Below are positions 8,331-16,754 of a DNA stretch of 30,163 bases, piece after piece; the stretch's first letter is position 1; every line of letters begins with the position of its first letter. Source of the stretch: JBCCSZ01 sp039199225. Its GTDB lineage: Bacteria; Bacteroidota; Bacteroidia; Chitinophagales; Saprospiraceae. The notes under the pieces are model-generated. The model was given only the letters and a program-made list of their open reading frames with translations, made no database searches and had not been told where the DNA came from. The DNA is taken from assembly GCA_039199225.1 (NCBI GenBank), contig JBCCSZ010000054.1:1-30163 (forward strand), written 5' to 3'. The position numbers were made by a program, and so were the translations under genes.

Positions 8331-10250
8331 ATGACCAAAATCGTTCTAAAGCAACTCCTGGCTGTTGCGCTTTGCATCTGTTGGCTGTCTTGCAATAGCA
8401 GCAAGAAAGTTGTTCAAGCGGATACCCAGAGCATTCTTCCAGCCAAAACAGCTCTCGCAACTGCCCAATCGATGTATGACAAAAGCGAATACAACATTCG
8501 CATGCGAGACGGTGTTCGGCTGTACACGGCCGTTTATGTCCCAAAGGATGCCTCGCCGGAGAATACCTATCCCATATTGATGAAGCGCACCCCTTATAGC
8601 TGCCGCCCCTACGGACCGACGGCCTACCGGGATTCCATTGGTCCCTCTCGCTATCTGATGGAGGACAAATACATCTTTGTGTACCAGGATGTCCGCGGCC
8701 GCTGGATGTCGGAAGGAAGCTATGATAATATGCGTCCCCACATCCCTGAAAAGCAATCCAACAAAGACATAGATGAAAGCTCGGACACCTACGATACCAT
8801 CGAATGGCTGCTGAAGAATGTTGCCAACAACAACGGACGGGTTGGCCAATGGGGCATTTCTTATCCAGGTTTCTACACAACAACCGGTACCATCTGCGGG
8901 CATCCTGCGCTGGTAGCGTCTTCCCCTCAAGCGCCCATCGCCGATTTCTATTTTGACGATTTTCACCATCGCGGTGCCTATTTTCTGAGCTACTTTATGG
9001 CCACCACGGTCTTTGGCTATCAAAAAGAAGGGCCGACTACCGAAAGTTGGTATCCCCTCATCGATGCTGGCACCCCTGACCAATACCGCTTTTTTCTAGA
9101 GATGGGACCCTTGAAAAACGGCGACAAATACTACGGCAAGGATAACTTCTTTTGGCAACAGCTCAAAGAGCATCCCGACTACGACGAGTTTTGGCAAAAG
9201 CGGAACATCTTGCCCCACCTCAAGGGCATTAAGCATGCAGTGATGACTGTTGGTGGCTGGTTTGATGCAGAAGATTTGTACGGTCCGCTGATGACTTACA
9301 AGACCATTGAGAAGAACAATCCGGGCATCAACAACAGCTTGGTGATGGGGCCGTGGAGCCATGGCGATTGGTCGAAAAACAGGCCAGAGCAAAACATTGG
9401 AGCAGTACATTTCGGCAAAAAAATATCTGATTTTTATCAGCAAGAGATTGAGTTTCGCTTCTTTAAGCACCACCTCAAAGGTTGGGACGATACAGGACTG
9501 CCAGAAGCCTATCTTTTCAATACGGGTAGCAAAGAGTGGGAAAAATTTGCCAAGTGGCCACCCGCCAATGTTCAAAAGAAAAAGCTTTATCTACAAGTGG
9601 ACCAAGAGCTGGGCTTCGATGCACCCAAAGCAAAGGACTCCTTTTCGGAATACATCAGCGATCCGGCCAAGCCCGTTCCATACAGCGAAGACATCAAGGT
9701 AGTCTTCACCCCTCGCAAATACATGACCGACGACCAGCGCTTTGCCGGTAGGCGACCAGATGTGTTGGTCTTTGAGACGCCTCCTCTGACAGAGGCAGTC
9801 ACCGTTTCAGGAGAGATTATGGCGCGGCTGAAGGTATCGACCAGCGGAACGGATGCCGACTGGGTGGTCAAGTTGATAGACGTTTACCCTGGCGATCATC
9901 CGGACTATGCTCACAATCCACCCAACATCCGCATGGGGCATTACGAGCAGATGGTCCGCAGCGAGGTGCTTCGCGGGCGCTATCGCAACGACTTCAACAA
10001 ACCGGAACCCTTCACCCCTGGCCAGATTACCGATGTTGAATTGCCTTTGCAAGACGTCTTGCACACCTTCAAAAAAGGCCACCGCATTATGATCCAGATA
10101 CAAAGCAGTTGGTTTCCGCTCATCGACCGCAATCCCCAAAAATTTGTCGACAACATCTTTTATGCCGATGAGGCCGATTTCATCAAGGCCACCCACAGAG
10201 TTTATCATTCTGCCGAGCATACTTCGCACATCGAGCTTAGCCTGCGTTAG
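8331..10250 (+). CDS. Alpha-amino-acid ester hydrolase-like CocE/NonD (S15-type) hydrolase, lipoprotein
   Basis: This 639-residue alpha/beta hydrolase has a lipoprotein signal (lipobox WLSC, Cys21), so it is exported and membrane-anchored. The triad is Ser177 in GQWGISYPG, Asp312 in GGWFDAEDLYG and His344 in GPWSHGDW; the spacing matches alpha-amino-acid ester hydrolases of Xanthomonas and Acetobacter. Directly after the catalytic Asp come Glu314 and Asp315, which with an Asp in FYFDDFHHRG (209-210) would form the carboxylate cluster that binds the substrate's free alpha-amino group in those enzymes. A C-terminal jelly-roll domain (about 420-639) completes the X-Pro dipeptidyl-peptidase C-type architecture. 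The likely reaction is hydrolysis, or acyl transfer, of alpha-amino esters, amides or short peptides. The natural role is unknown. A histidine kinase gene follows after 26 bases. Confidence 0.9.
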   Translation: MTKIVLKQLLAVALCICWLSCNSSKKVVQADTQSILPAKTALATAQSMYDKSEYNIRMRDGVRLYTAVYVPKDASPENTYPILMKRTPYSCRPYGPTAYRDSIGPSRYLMEDKYIFVYQDVRGRWMSEGSYDNMRPHIPEKQSNKDIDESSDTYDTIEWLLKNVANNNGRVGQWGISYPGFYTTTGTICGHPALVASSPQAPIADFYFDDFHHRGAYFLSYFMATTVFGYQKEGPTTESWYPLIDAGTPDQYRFFLEMGPLKNGDKYYGKDNFFWQQLKEHPDYDEFWQKRNILPHLKGIKHAVMTVGGWFDAEDLYGPLMTYKTIEKNNPGINNSLVMGPWSHGDWSKNRPEQNIGAVHFGKKISDFYQQEIEFRFFKHHLKGWDDTGLPEAYLFNTGSKEWEKFAKWPPANVQKKKLYLQVDQELGFDAPKAKDSFSEYISDPAKPVPYSEDIKVVFTPRKYMTDDQRFAGRRPDVLVFETPPLTEAVTVSGEIMARLKVSTSGTDADWVVKLIDVYPGDHPDYAHNPPNIRMGHYEQMVRSEVLRGRYRNDFNKPEPFTPGQITDVELPLQDVLHTFKKGHRIMIQIQSSWFPLIDRNPQKFVDNIFYADEADFIKATHRVYHSAEHTSHIELSLR

Positions 10251-10276
10251 CATCATTCAACTTTAGCCTTTCGACA

Positions 10277-11533
10277 ATGGACGAAAAAAACATCAGCTCT
10301 GTAAAATCCATACAAGTGCAGTTGACGGAGGAAGAGGATCGTTTTAAGTCGCTCTTCCAAGTAACGACGACGGCCTCGACGGATTTTAAAACCCAGCTAC
10401 AAGAAGTACTCCGCATCAGTGCGCGCTATCTCAAAATTGAGCTTGGTTTGGTCAGCCAGATAGATGTCTCCAAAGGGACCTATTACATTTACAGTGCCTA
10501 CCCGACCGATGCTCGTATGCAGGCCGGGCAGATACTTCCCTTGCAACATACCTATTGTCGGGTAATGTTGGAAGAAGGTAAGATCATTGCAGTTTGTCCC
10601 ATTCGCGAGACGCCTTTATCCAAAATCAGTGCTTATCAATTGTGGCCGCTGGAAACCTACATTGGAACTTCGCTCTATGTCAACGAGTCCTTTTTTGGGA
10701 CGATTTGCTTTGCCAGCGAAAGCAATCGGCAGGAGCCTTTTACGGAGATGGATAAGCTCTATGTAGAAATGGTTGGCAAGTGGATCAGCAAGATGTTGGA
10801 GATTGAATTTCAACAAGAGGCCCTCATCCAGCAAAACAACCAATTGTCGCAGCTCAACCAACAGCTCGATCAATTTATTTATTCTGTTTCGCACGATCTC
10901 AAACAGCCCGTCATTAATATCAACAACATGATTAACTTGCTTTCGGAAAACATTCCAAAGGCAGAAAAGGAGATCGTCGAAAGAGCAATGGGCTATTTGA
11001 AAACTTCTGTCAATAAACTGCAGCATACGGTCGAAAATCTGTTGGAAGTATCCAGAATTTCCAATACAGAATTATTGTTTGAAACCATCAACCTATCCCA
11101 AGCAAGTGCGGAGATCATTCAGTATTTTGAGAAGTCGCTATCGGAGGAGTCGTGGGATATTCAAGTGGATTTTGAAGCTTGTCCACAAATTCATTTTCCG
11201 CCGGTTTACTTCAACAGCATCATGGACAACATCCTATCGAATGCCATCAAATACCGATCTCCAAAACGCAAACTGACCGTTCGACTTCGCTCTTATAGGC
11301 ACGAAAATTACAACGTATTGGAATGCGACGACAACGGGCTGGGTGTCGACCTCGAAAAATCTGGTGACAAAATATTTGCACTTTTCAAAAGACTTCACGA
11401 TCATGTCGAAGGAAGCGGTGTTGGATTGCACATCGTCAAAAAAATTCTAGACAAATACAAAGGAAAGATCGAAGTAAAAAGCGATACAGATGCGGGCTTC
11501 AACATCAGGTTGTTTTTCCCAATGACCCACTGA
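10277..11533 (+). CDS. GAF-domain sensor histidine kinase
   Basis: The 418-residue kinase has no signal peptide or membrane segment, so it is a cytoplasmic sensor. An N-terminal GAF domain (about 25-175) is followed by a Gln/Leu-rich linker helix (175-200). The HisKA dimerisation domain carries the phospho-acceptor His206 in VSHDLKQPV. The ATPase domain shows an N-box (about 313-325, MDNILSNAIKYRS), G1 box (DDNGLGVD, about 351) and G2 box (GSGVGLHIVKKIL, about 379). It has no receiver domain of its own. A single-domain response regulator lies 0.8 kb downstream (12329-12715) and is a natural partner, though this is inferred from position only. The gene starts 26 bases after the ester hydrolase, probably in the same transcript. 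The ligand of the GAF domain is unknown. Confidence 0.93.
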   Translation: MDEKNISSVKSIQVQLTEEEDRFKSLFQVTTTASTDFKTQLQEVLRISARYLKIELGLVSQIDVSKGTYYIYSAYPTDARMQAGQILPLQHTYCRVMLEEGKIIAVCPIRETPLSKISAYQLWPLETYIGTSLYVNESFFGTICFASESNRQEPFTEMDKLYVEMVGKWISKMLEIEFQQEALIQQNNQLSQLNQQLDQFIYSVSHDLKQPVININNMINLLSENIPKAEKEIVERAMGYLKTSVNKLQHTVENLLEVSRISNTELLFETINLSQASAEIIQYFEKSLSEESWDIQVDFEACPQIHFPPVYFNSIMDNILSNAIKYRSPKRKLTVRLRSYRHENYNVLECDDNGLGVDLEKSGDKIFALFKRLHDHVEGSGVGLHIVKKILDKYKGKIEVKSDTDAGFNIRLFFPMTH

Positions 11534-11696
11534 ATGATCCAGTTTGTGATGGCTATCCGGCAAGCAATTCATGGGACAGCTTCCAGCTCAAATCTTTGCC
11601 ATAAACCACAGGTTTGATCGACGCACTGGTAGTTGGCATCGCAAGCTGAGCCAAACAACAGCCAGTCTTTTTTCAGAACAGCTAAACAAATAATAC

Positions 11697-12317
11697 ATGA
11701 AATTCATTTGCCTTATTCTCAGCCTCCTACTCATCGGCTGCAGTGGTGGTAAGCGTTTGACAAATACAGAGTTGGAAACATCCCGACAAGACGTGCAGCA
11801 GTTTCAAGATAAGCTCAACAAGCAGTTTTCCAATGAAGATACTTCTCCACTCGTATTGGAAAAGGTCCCCTCGTTTGAAGGATTGGATTTTTTCGACATT
11901 GATCCAAGCTATGTGGTCAAGGCCGAATTGGTTCGCACACCAAATGAAAAACCTTTTCAAATGCCAACCTACGCCGGAAAGGAAAAAACCTTTAAAAAAT
12001 ATGGTGAATTGCATTTTAAAATGAAGGGAAAAAAACGACAACTCAATGTCTACCAAAACCTTCGAACAATAGCAATGCCCTTGTACAGAGATCATTTATT
12101 TCTCCCTTTCACCGACCTATCGAATGGCGCCCAAAGCTATGGTGGCGGCCGTTACATCGACCTGAAGATTCCCAAGGAGAAAAACATCATTTTAAATTTC
12201 AACCTAGCCTACAATCCCTACTGCGCCTACAGCGATCGGTACAACTGCCCCATCCCACCGAAGGAAAATCACCTAGCAATAGCCGTTTTGGCCGGCGTAA
12301 AAGCCTATCAAAAATAA
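11697..12317 (+). CDS. DUF1684 domain lipoprotein
   Basis: The 206-residue protein begins with a lipoprotein signal (SLLLIGCSGG, Cys15), so it should be anchored in the cell envelope. The C-terminal half matches the DUF1684 family: LFLPFTDLSNGAQSYGGGRY, then an ILNFNLAYNPYCAYSDRY segment and NCPIPPKENHLAIAVLAG at the end. The Asn-Pro-x-Cys and Cys-Pro-x-Pro-Pro pair is the conserved core of the family. DUF1684 has no established biochemical function that I know of. The response regulator begins 11 bases downstream, so the two are almost certainly cotranscribed. A 163-base gap without a clear promoter match separates it from the kinase upstream. Confidence 0.9.
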   Translation: MKFICLILSLLLIGCSGGKRLTNTELETSRQDVQQFQDKLNKQFSNEDTSPLVLEKVPSFEGLDFFDIDPSYVVKAELVRTPNEKPFQMPTYAGKEKTFKKYGELHFKMKGKKRQLNVYQNLRTIAMPLYRDHLFLPFTDLSNGAQSYGGGRYIDLKIPKEKNIILNFNLAYNPYCAYSDRYNCPIPPKENHLAIAVLAGVKAYQK

Positions 12318-12328
12318 CCTAACAACTA

Positions 12329-12715
12329 GTGGAAAAACCATCAACCATCCTTTTGGTCGACGACGACGAGACAACCAATTTTTACAACGAGCTACTCATC
12401 CGGCAGCACTTTCCAAAGCTGGAAGTAGCCATCGTTACCAACGGCCAAAAAGCCCTCAACTACTTACAAAAGCACCCCTACCCCAAAATCATTTTGCTCG
12501 ACATCAATATGCCCGTCATGGACGGATTCGAGTTCCTCGAAATCTACCAGCAGCAAAATCATTCCGATCCTCCGCTCATCGCCATGCTGACCACCTCCCT
12601 CAACCCCGACGATATCAAATTGGCTGATGCCTACCCTCAAATCAAGAAGTTCCTCAGCAAACCTTTGCAAATCACCGACTTGAAAGCTTTGCTCGAATCC
12701 ATAAAGAGCAAATAG
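12329..12715 (+). CDS. Single-domain response regulator (CheY-like receiver)
   Basis: This 128-residue protein is a stand-alone receiver domain. The acidic pocket is LLVDDDE (residues 8-14), the phospho-acceptor is Asp58 in ILLDINMPVMDG, the switch Thr is in AMLTTSL and the conserved Lys is in FLSKPLQ. There is no DNA-binding or enzymatic output domain, so it must act by protein contact or as a phosphate relay. Single-domain regulators of this type are common in Bacteroidota, often encoded near hybrid or GAF kinases. Translation starts at a GTG (12329), 11 bases after the DUF1684 gene. The GAF histidine kinase at 10277-11533 is the only kinase in the window and thus the likely partner. Confidence 0.93.
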   Translation: MEKPSTILLVDDDETTNFYNELLIRQHFPKLEVAIVTNGQKALNYLQKHPYPKIILLDINMPVMDGFEFLEIYQQQNHSDPPLIAMLTTSLNPDDIKLADAYPQIKKFLSKPLQITDLKALLESIKSK

Positions 12716-12788
12716 TTTTCTAAAAATGTATTTGGAAGTAAATCACTTACTTATAACAGATACACCGCTCAATACCCCCACTGCAAAA

Positions 12789-13709
12789 CTACCCCTTCAA
12801 CCAAGTCATACTCTGCGCCACACTATTCAGCGGGTCTGGCGATTGATCCTGCTCGACATGACAATGAGCAACACCTAATTTTTCGGCAGCCTCCATACAA
12901 GCGCGAATATCAACCACGCCATTGCCCAATTCCTTGAAAGCATCTTTCGGCACCTCCCTTTCGTCATAGATCACAGGCGTTCCTTTAAGCTTGTCTTTCA
13001 GATGAAGCAAATAAATGCGCTTGCCAAGGCGATTGATGGTCTGTACCGGATCGTAGCCACCAATGCTGGCCCAGAAAATATCCAACTCGAATTTGACCAG
13101 CTCGGGATCCAAGCCCTCTACCAACATCTCGAAAGGCACCTGCCCTTCTACGGAGCCAAATTCAAATGAATGATTGTGGTAAGCCAACTGCAATCCAGCT
13201 GTTTTGCATTGTTCACCGGCCTTATTCAGGGTATCAATCAACTTTTTCCAATCGTCAAGAGTGCTGCGCTCCCCCTTGGTGATGTAACCAAACACCAAGT
13301 ATTCCAATTGCTCCTTTTGGGCATCTTCCACTATATTTTCAAAGGCATAATTTGCAGGAGCTTCCTGTCCAATCATCGCCCAATTACCTGTCAAATAATT
13401 CCAATTGAAAAATGCGCCATTGACTTGCAGGCCATTGTCGCGAATCATTGGCATCAGCTTATCCATTCCTTGCACCTGCATCATTTCCACTTGTTTGTAG
13501 CCAATTTCCTTCAGCGTTTTAAAAGTCGTGGCAGGGTCTTCGGCCAGTTGATCCCGGACAGTGTAAAGTTGCAACCCGATATTGTCTAGGTATTTATTGG
13601 TAGCTTCTGGCATGTTGTTACAAGCATAGGTGAATAAAGGAAGTCCGGCTGTCGCCAATAGGCTTTGGCGGATAAAGGTGCGGCGGCTCTTGTTTGTATG
13701 GGTACTCAT
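12789..13709 (-). CDS. Tat-exported sugar phosphate isomerase/epimerase-like TIM-barrel protein
   Basis: From the ATG at 13709 the 306-residue protein begins with a twin-arginine signal (SRRTFIRQSLLATAG), followed by a Cys (TYACNN) that could be a lipid-attachment site. The rest is an AP-endonuclease-2-type TIM barrel: IGLQLYTVRDQL at the start of the barrel, then the metal-site segments LAYHNHSFEF, KFELDIFWA, YLLHLKDKL and CHVEQDQS. Exported members of this family are common in Bacteroidota polysaccharide and sugar metabolism, where they isomerise or epimerise sugars or oxidised sugar derivatives; the substrate here is unknown. The 29 codons upstream of 13709 show no signal-like sequence and are not included. 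It is divergent from the sialate O-acetylesterase gene, 104 bases apart, and converges with the response regulator gene. Confidence 0.9.
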   Translation of the reverse strand: MSTHTNKSRRTFIRQSLLATAGLPLFTYACNNMPEATNKYLDNIGLQLYTVRDQLAEDPATTFKTLKEIGYKQVEMMQVQGMDKLMPMIRDNGLQVNGAFFNWNYLTGNWAMIGQEAPANYAFENIVEDAQKEQLEYLVFGYITKGERSTLDDWKKLIDTLNKAGEQCKTAGLQLAYHNHSFEFGSVEGQVPFEMLVEGLDPELVKFELDIFWASIGGYDPVQTINRLGKRIYLLHLKDKLKGTPVIYDEREVPKDAFKELGNGVVDIRACMEAAEKLGVAHCHVEQDQSPDPLNSVAQSMTWLKG

Positions 13710-13768
13710 CGTGTATTGTTTTATTGTAGTGCTGAATATAAGGCTTCCTCTCAATAAATTAAAAAAGA

Positions 13769-13788
13769 AGCTTATCTTTCCATAAGCT
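13769..13788. promoter_or_regulatory. Inverted repeat in a divergent promoter region
   Basis: AGCTTAT (13769-13775) and ATAAGCT (13782-13788) flank six bases in the 104-base gap between the divergent isomerase and esterase genes. TATCTTTC (13773-13780) overlaps it and is a one-mismatch match to the -7 element for the esterase. The position would suit an operator, but the repeat is short and could be chance. Confidence 0.25.
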
Positions 13789-13813
13789 GTTCTCAAACTA
13801 TAATTTCCACCTT

Positions 13814-15763
13814 ATGCAATCCTCTGCTAAACTTTCTATTCTGACCCTTTCCTTGATGTTGGCCTGCCAGGGATTTCCGAGCGATGCCTTCGGCAAAATT
13901 CGCTTGGCCAAATTATTCTGCGACCACATGGTTCTTCAACGCGATGCCGAAGTACCCGTTTGGGGTTGGGCAGCAGCAGGACAAAAAGTACAGGTGCAAT
14001 TTAGAGGGCAAGCCCTCGACACACAAGCCGATGCCGATGGTTATTGGAAAGTTGTGTTGGCGTCGACAACTGCAGGTGGCCCTTTTGAGATGATCATCTC
14101 CGGTCAAGAGCAACAGATTGTGTTGAAAGACATCCTGGTCGGTGATGTGTGGCTCTGCAGTGGCCAGTCAAACATGGAATGGATTGTTGCAGATTCCAAA
14201 AATGCCCGTAAGGAAATTGCGAACGGCAAGCACGATAAAATCCGTCACTTTAAAGTTCCGCTGACTTCTAGCATTCAACCAGAAAAAGAACTTGCAGGAG
14301 GTGAATGGCAAACTTGCAATCCGTCGACGGTGGGCAATTTTACGGCCGTTGGTTACTACTTTGCGCGCGCGTTGCAGCGGCATGTAGATGTTCCCATCGG
14401 CTTATTGAATGCTTCCTGGGGTGGCAGCCGAATCGAACCCTGGATGAGTGCCAAAGCGCTCGGCTACCCAAGTGCCAAATCCGCCACTGAGGCCATCGGC
14501 CAACAGGAAGCCAAGCGCCAAGCCGACATGCTAAAAAAACTGACCGACCTGATGGGGGAACTACCCAAAAAAGACAAAGGGCTACTCGCCAACGGGCAGG
14601 CGCCCTATGCTGCGCCGAGCTTGAACACGACGGACTGGAAAAGCATGCAGTTACCGGGACTTTGGGAACAGCAAGGCTACAAAGGCGTAGACGGCATCGT
14701 TTGGTTTAGGCTGAACATTGAGCTGGACGCCGAAGAAGCCGCTTACCCCGCAGAGCTGGGCCTGTCGACCATCGACGATTCGGATATCAGCTGGGTCAAT
14801 GGTCAAGAAGTTGGCCGAATGACAGCCGCATACAATAAGCTACGAACGTACAATATTCCGGCCGCTGTTTTGAAAGCAGGCCAGAACGTCCTTGCGGTGC
14901 GGGTAGAAGATACCGGCGGTGGTGGCGGCATCTATGGTGCAGCTGAAGACCTCTACTTGCAGACCAAGCGCCGACGCATTTCTCTGGCCGGCGAATGGCA
15001 ATTCAAGGTCAGTCAAATACAACCCTTCTCCAATGCCCACGACAACCAGGTGGCTACCAAATTGTACAACAAGATGATTCACCCTTGGCTCGGATTTCCA
15101 ATCAAAGGCGCCCTTTGGTACCAAGGCGAATCCAATACCGGTGGGCTAGACCCCAGCCGCTATGCAAAACAGATGAAAGATATGATCACCGACTGGCGCC
15201 AACGGATGAACTGTGGCGACTTCCCATTCCTCTACGTCCAGCTCGCCAACTTCATGGCGCCAGACCCCGTCCCAATCAACAGCGGATGGGCGGAGTTGCG
15301 AGAAGCCCAAACCAAGGTACTCGACCTCAAAAATACCGCCCAAGCCGTCATCATCGACATCGGTGAGGCAGCAGACATCCACCCGCGCAACAAGCAAGAC
15401 GTCGGCCTACGGCTGAGCCTGGCCGCCCGCAAACTGGCCTATGGCGAAGACCTCGTCTACTCTGGCCCCATGTACAAGAGCTTAAAGGTCGAAGGTCGGA
15501 CGGTCCGCATTCAATTCGACCACATCGGCAGCGGCCTAAAGGTCAAGGACCCCTACGGCTATCTCAAAGGCTTTGCCCTGGCGGGTCTCGACAACACCTT
15601 CGTGTGGGCCAAGGCCCGGATAGAAGGCAACGAAGTGGTGGTATGGAGCGATGCCATCGAGCGTCCGACGGCCGTTCGCTATGCCTGGGGCAACAACCCC
15701 CACGATGCCAATCTATACAACAAGGAAGGTTTGCCAGCCTGCCCGTTTTGGGCGCAAGACTGA
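13814..15763 (+). CDS. Sialate O-acetylesterase-like SGNH carbohydrate esterase
   Basis: The 649-residue secreted enzyme should remove O-acetyl groups from sugars, sialic acids being the type substrate of the family. The N-terminal signal is hydrophobic and ends near MLACQG, which may be a weak lipobox. An immunoglobulin-like N-domain (about 28-108) begins KIRLAKLFCDHMVLQR, typical for the family. The SASA catalytic domain contains the Ser block CSGQSNMEW (Ser119), NASWGGSRIEPW, ALWYQGESN, and the Asp521-x-His523 block in DIHPRNK. A beta-galactosidase-like jelly-roll is inserted between about 270 and 395 (TTDWKSMQLPGLWEQQG). The gene is unusually GC-rich for this window (58% in one 60-base line counted near the 3' end). 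It ends 13 bases from a convergent HTH gene. The actual substrate could be another acetylated glycan. Confidence 0.93.
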   Translation: MQSSAKLSILTLSLMLACQGFPSDAFGKIRLAKLFCDHMVLQRDAEVPVWGWAAAGQKVQVQFRGQALDTQADADGYWKVVLASTTAGGPFEMIISGQEQQIVLKDILVGDVWLCSGQSNMEWIVADSKNARKEIANGKHDKIRHFKVPLTSSIQPEKELAGGEWQTCNPSTVGNFTAVGYYFARALQRHVDVPIGLLNASWGGSRIEPWMSAKALGYPSAKSATEAIGQQEAKRQADMLKKLTDLMGELPKKDKGLLANGQAPYAAPSLNTTDWKSMQLPGLWEQQGYKGVDGIVWFRLNIELDAEEAAYPAELGLSTIDDSDISWVNGQEVGRMTAAYNKLRTYNIPAAVLKAGQNVLAVRVEDTGGGGGIYGAAEDLYLQTKRRRISLAGEWQFKVSQIQPFSNAHDNQVATKLYNKMIHPWLGFPIKGALWYQGESNTGGLDPSRYAKQMKDMITDWRQRMNCGDFPFLYVQLANFMAPDPVPINSGWAELREAQTKVLDLKNTAQAVIIDIGEAADIHPRNKQDVGLRLSLAARKLAYGEDLVYSGPMYKSLKVEGRTVRIQFDHIGSGLKVKDPYGYLKGFALAGLDNTFVWAKARIEGNEVVVWSDAIERPTAVRYAWGNNPHDANLYNKEGLPACPFWAQD

Positions 15764-15776
15764 TAAAGGATGCCGA

Positions 15777-16010
15777 CTAGATGCCTTCGCCTTTAAAGTC
15801 CGGTGTATTGTTGTCTTCGTACTGGTAAGACTGTCGATTTTTGCAGTAGCGGATGTCGGCGCCCATGTCCTTAAGGTCGTTGAGGTATCGAAAGACGGAG
15901 GCGCGGGAGATGTCGAGCCGGCGCGCCAGCGCGGCGGGGTCGCCGGTTCCTTTGCGGTTGATGAGTTGGTGCAGTCGCACCAGTTTGTTGCGGTAATCGA
16001 TGAAACGCAT
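15777..16010 (-). CDS. Small HTH-domain protein (77 residues)
   Basis: The short protein carries a winged-helix HTH of the HTH_11/DeoR-like type: LVRLHQLINRKGTGDPAALA, then the recognition helix in LDISRASVFRYLNDLKDMG, and a short wing ending YCKNRQSYQY. It is probably a DNA-binding regulator; short stand-alone HTH proteins of this form are common in Bacteroidota. There is no effector domain. It overlaps no other gene and converges on the sialate esterase gene, leaving 13 bases between the stops. Its targets cannot be read from the sequence. Confidence 0.8.
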   Translation of the reverse strand: MRFIDYRNKLVRLHQLINRKGTGDPAALARRLDISRASVFRYLNDLKDMGADIRYCKNRQSYQYEDNNTPDFKGEGI

Positions 16011-16085
16011 GAAGTTTTAATTTTCGTATAGCAAATCAGAATAATTATATGACTTTGGATCGCTTTGTTTTGCAGCGATTTGGGT

Positions 16086-16120
16086 TGCGGAAGGAAGCCC
16101 TCGGCTTCCTTCCGCATTTT
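16086..16120 (+). terminator. Strong hairpin terminator between HTH gene and toxin operon
   Basis: TGCGGAAGGAAGCC (16086-16099) and GGCTTCCTTCCGCA (16103-16116) make a perfect 14-bp GC-rich stem with a 3-base loop, followed on the plus strand by TTTTATCT. In plus orientation it would stop transcripts running on from the esterase gene through the HTH gene antisense. In minus orientation it lies 87 bases after the immunity gene stop, but with no T-tract. Confidence 0.65.
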
Positions 16121-16203
16121 ATCTATAGGTATATTCTTTTTTAGGGGGTGGAGGTAATGTGTAGAAACAAGTTTTATTTTGAGCATCAAAGTAAATGAGT
16201 TCG

Positions 16204-16704
16204 CTACTCTTCCCAATGCTTTAGCGTAATAGAAGATAAAAACTCATTTAAGTCTTCATACAACAGAAATCTATCATTAAGCTCTTGGTAGTTTATTGCT
16301 AATTCCATATCCTGATTTGGATTTAAAGCATAGACATAGCCTGATTCTCGTCCAATAAAGTATACTAAATGACTGGAACCAGAAGAGCAAAACGGAAGCA
16401 ACTTATACTTTCGATGAATTGCAGAAAGGCCAAATGCCAAGTCATAGGAATGTAATCGTGCCATTACCCGTGGCAACGTAAACATGAATTCTACATTTAA
16501 ATTTTCATTATGTAAAGGGCTAAAGATAAAAGGCTCTATATCCTCTTCTAAATCTAGCCAATCTTCACCGACCTTGTAATTCAGTAAAAAAACTACGTAT
16601 TTTTCATTGAGTTTTCCTAGGACAGCTTCGAATTGTTCAATCAATTCTCGATTGTAGATGGACTCTGAAATTAAGTTATCTAAACCTCTTTTATGATCTG
16701 ACAT
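16204..16704 (-). CDS. SUKH (SMI1/KNR4)-like immunity protein
   Basis: This soluble 166-residue acidic protein follows the toxin gene after 50 bases on the same strand, the standard place for an immunity gene. It has the SUKH layout: an N-terminal helix (IEQFEAVLGKLNEKYVVFLL), then a central part with FGLSAIHRKYKLLPF and SSGSSHLVYFIGRESGYVYAL, and a C-terminal helix LYEDLNEFLSSI. SUKH proteins are the commonest immunity family for HNH/Endo VII-type nuclease toxins, including WHH nucleases, and act by binding and blocking the toxin in the cytoplasm. The family call rests on this layout and the context, not on a computed match. The gene is AT-rich (33% GC in one 60-base line counted), like the toxin domain next to it. 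Confidence 0.72.
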   Translation of the reverse strand: MSDHKRGLDNLISESIYNRELIEQFEAVLGKLNEKYVVFLLNYKVGEDWLDLEEDIEPFIFSPLHNENLNVEFMFTLPRVMARLHSYDLAFGLSAIHRKYKLLPFCSSGSSHLVYFIGRESGYVYALNPNQDMELAINYQELNDRFLLYEDLNEFLSSITLKHWEE

Positions 16705-16754
16705 AAAGACTATTTTTTAGTATGAATTAACGACTAAATTAAATAAAATGTCAG

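Noticed and set aside
8346..9083. Minus-strand frame of 245 residues opposite the ester hydrolase
   Set aside because: Antisense shadow of a clear enzyme gene; no family features.
12736..12752. Inverted repeat AAGTAA/TTACTT between convergent genes as a terminator
   Set aside because: Only 6 bp, AT-only apart from one G-C pair, and no T-tract after it; too weak to call.
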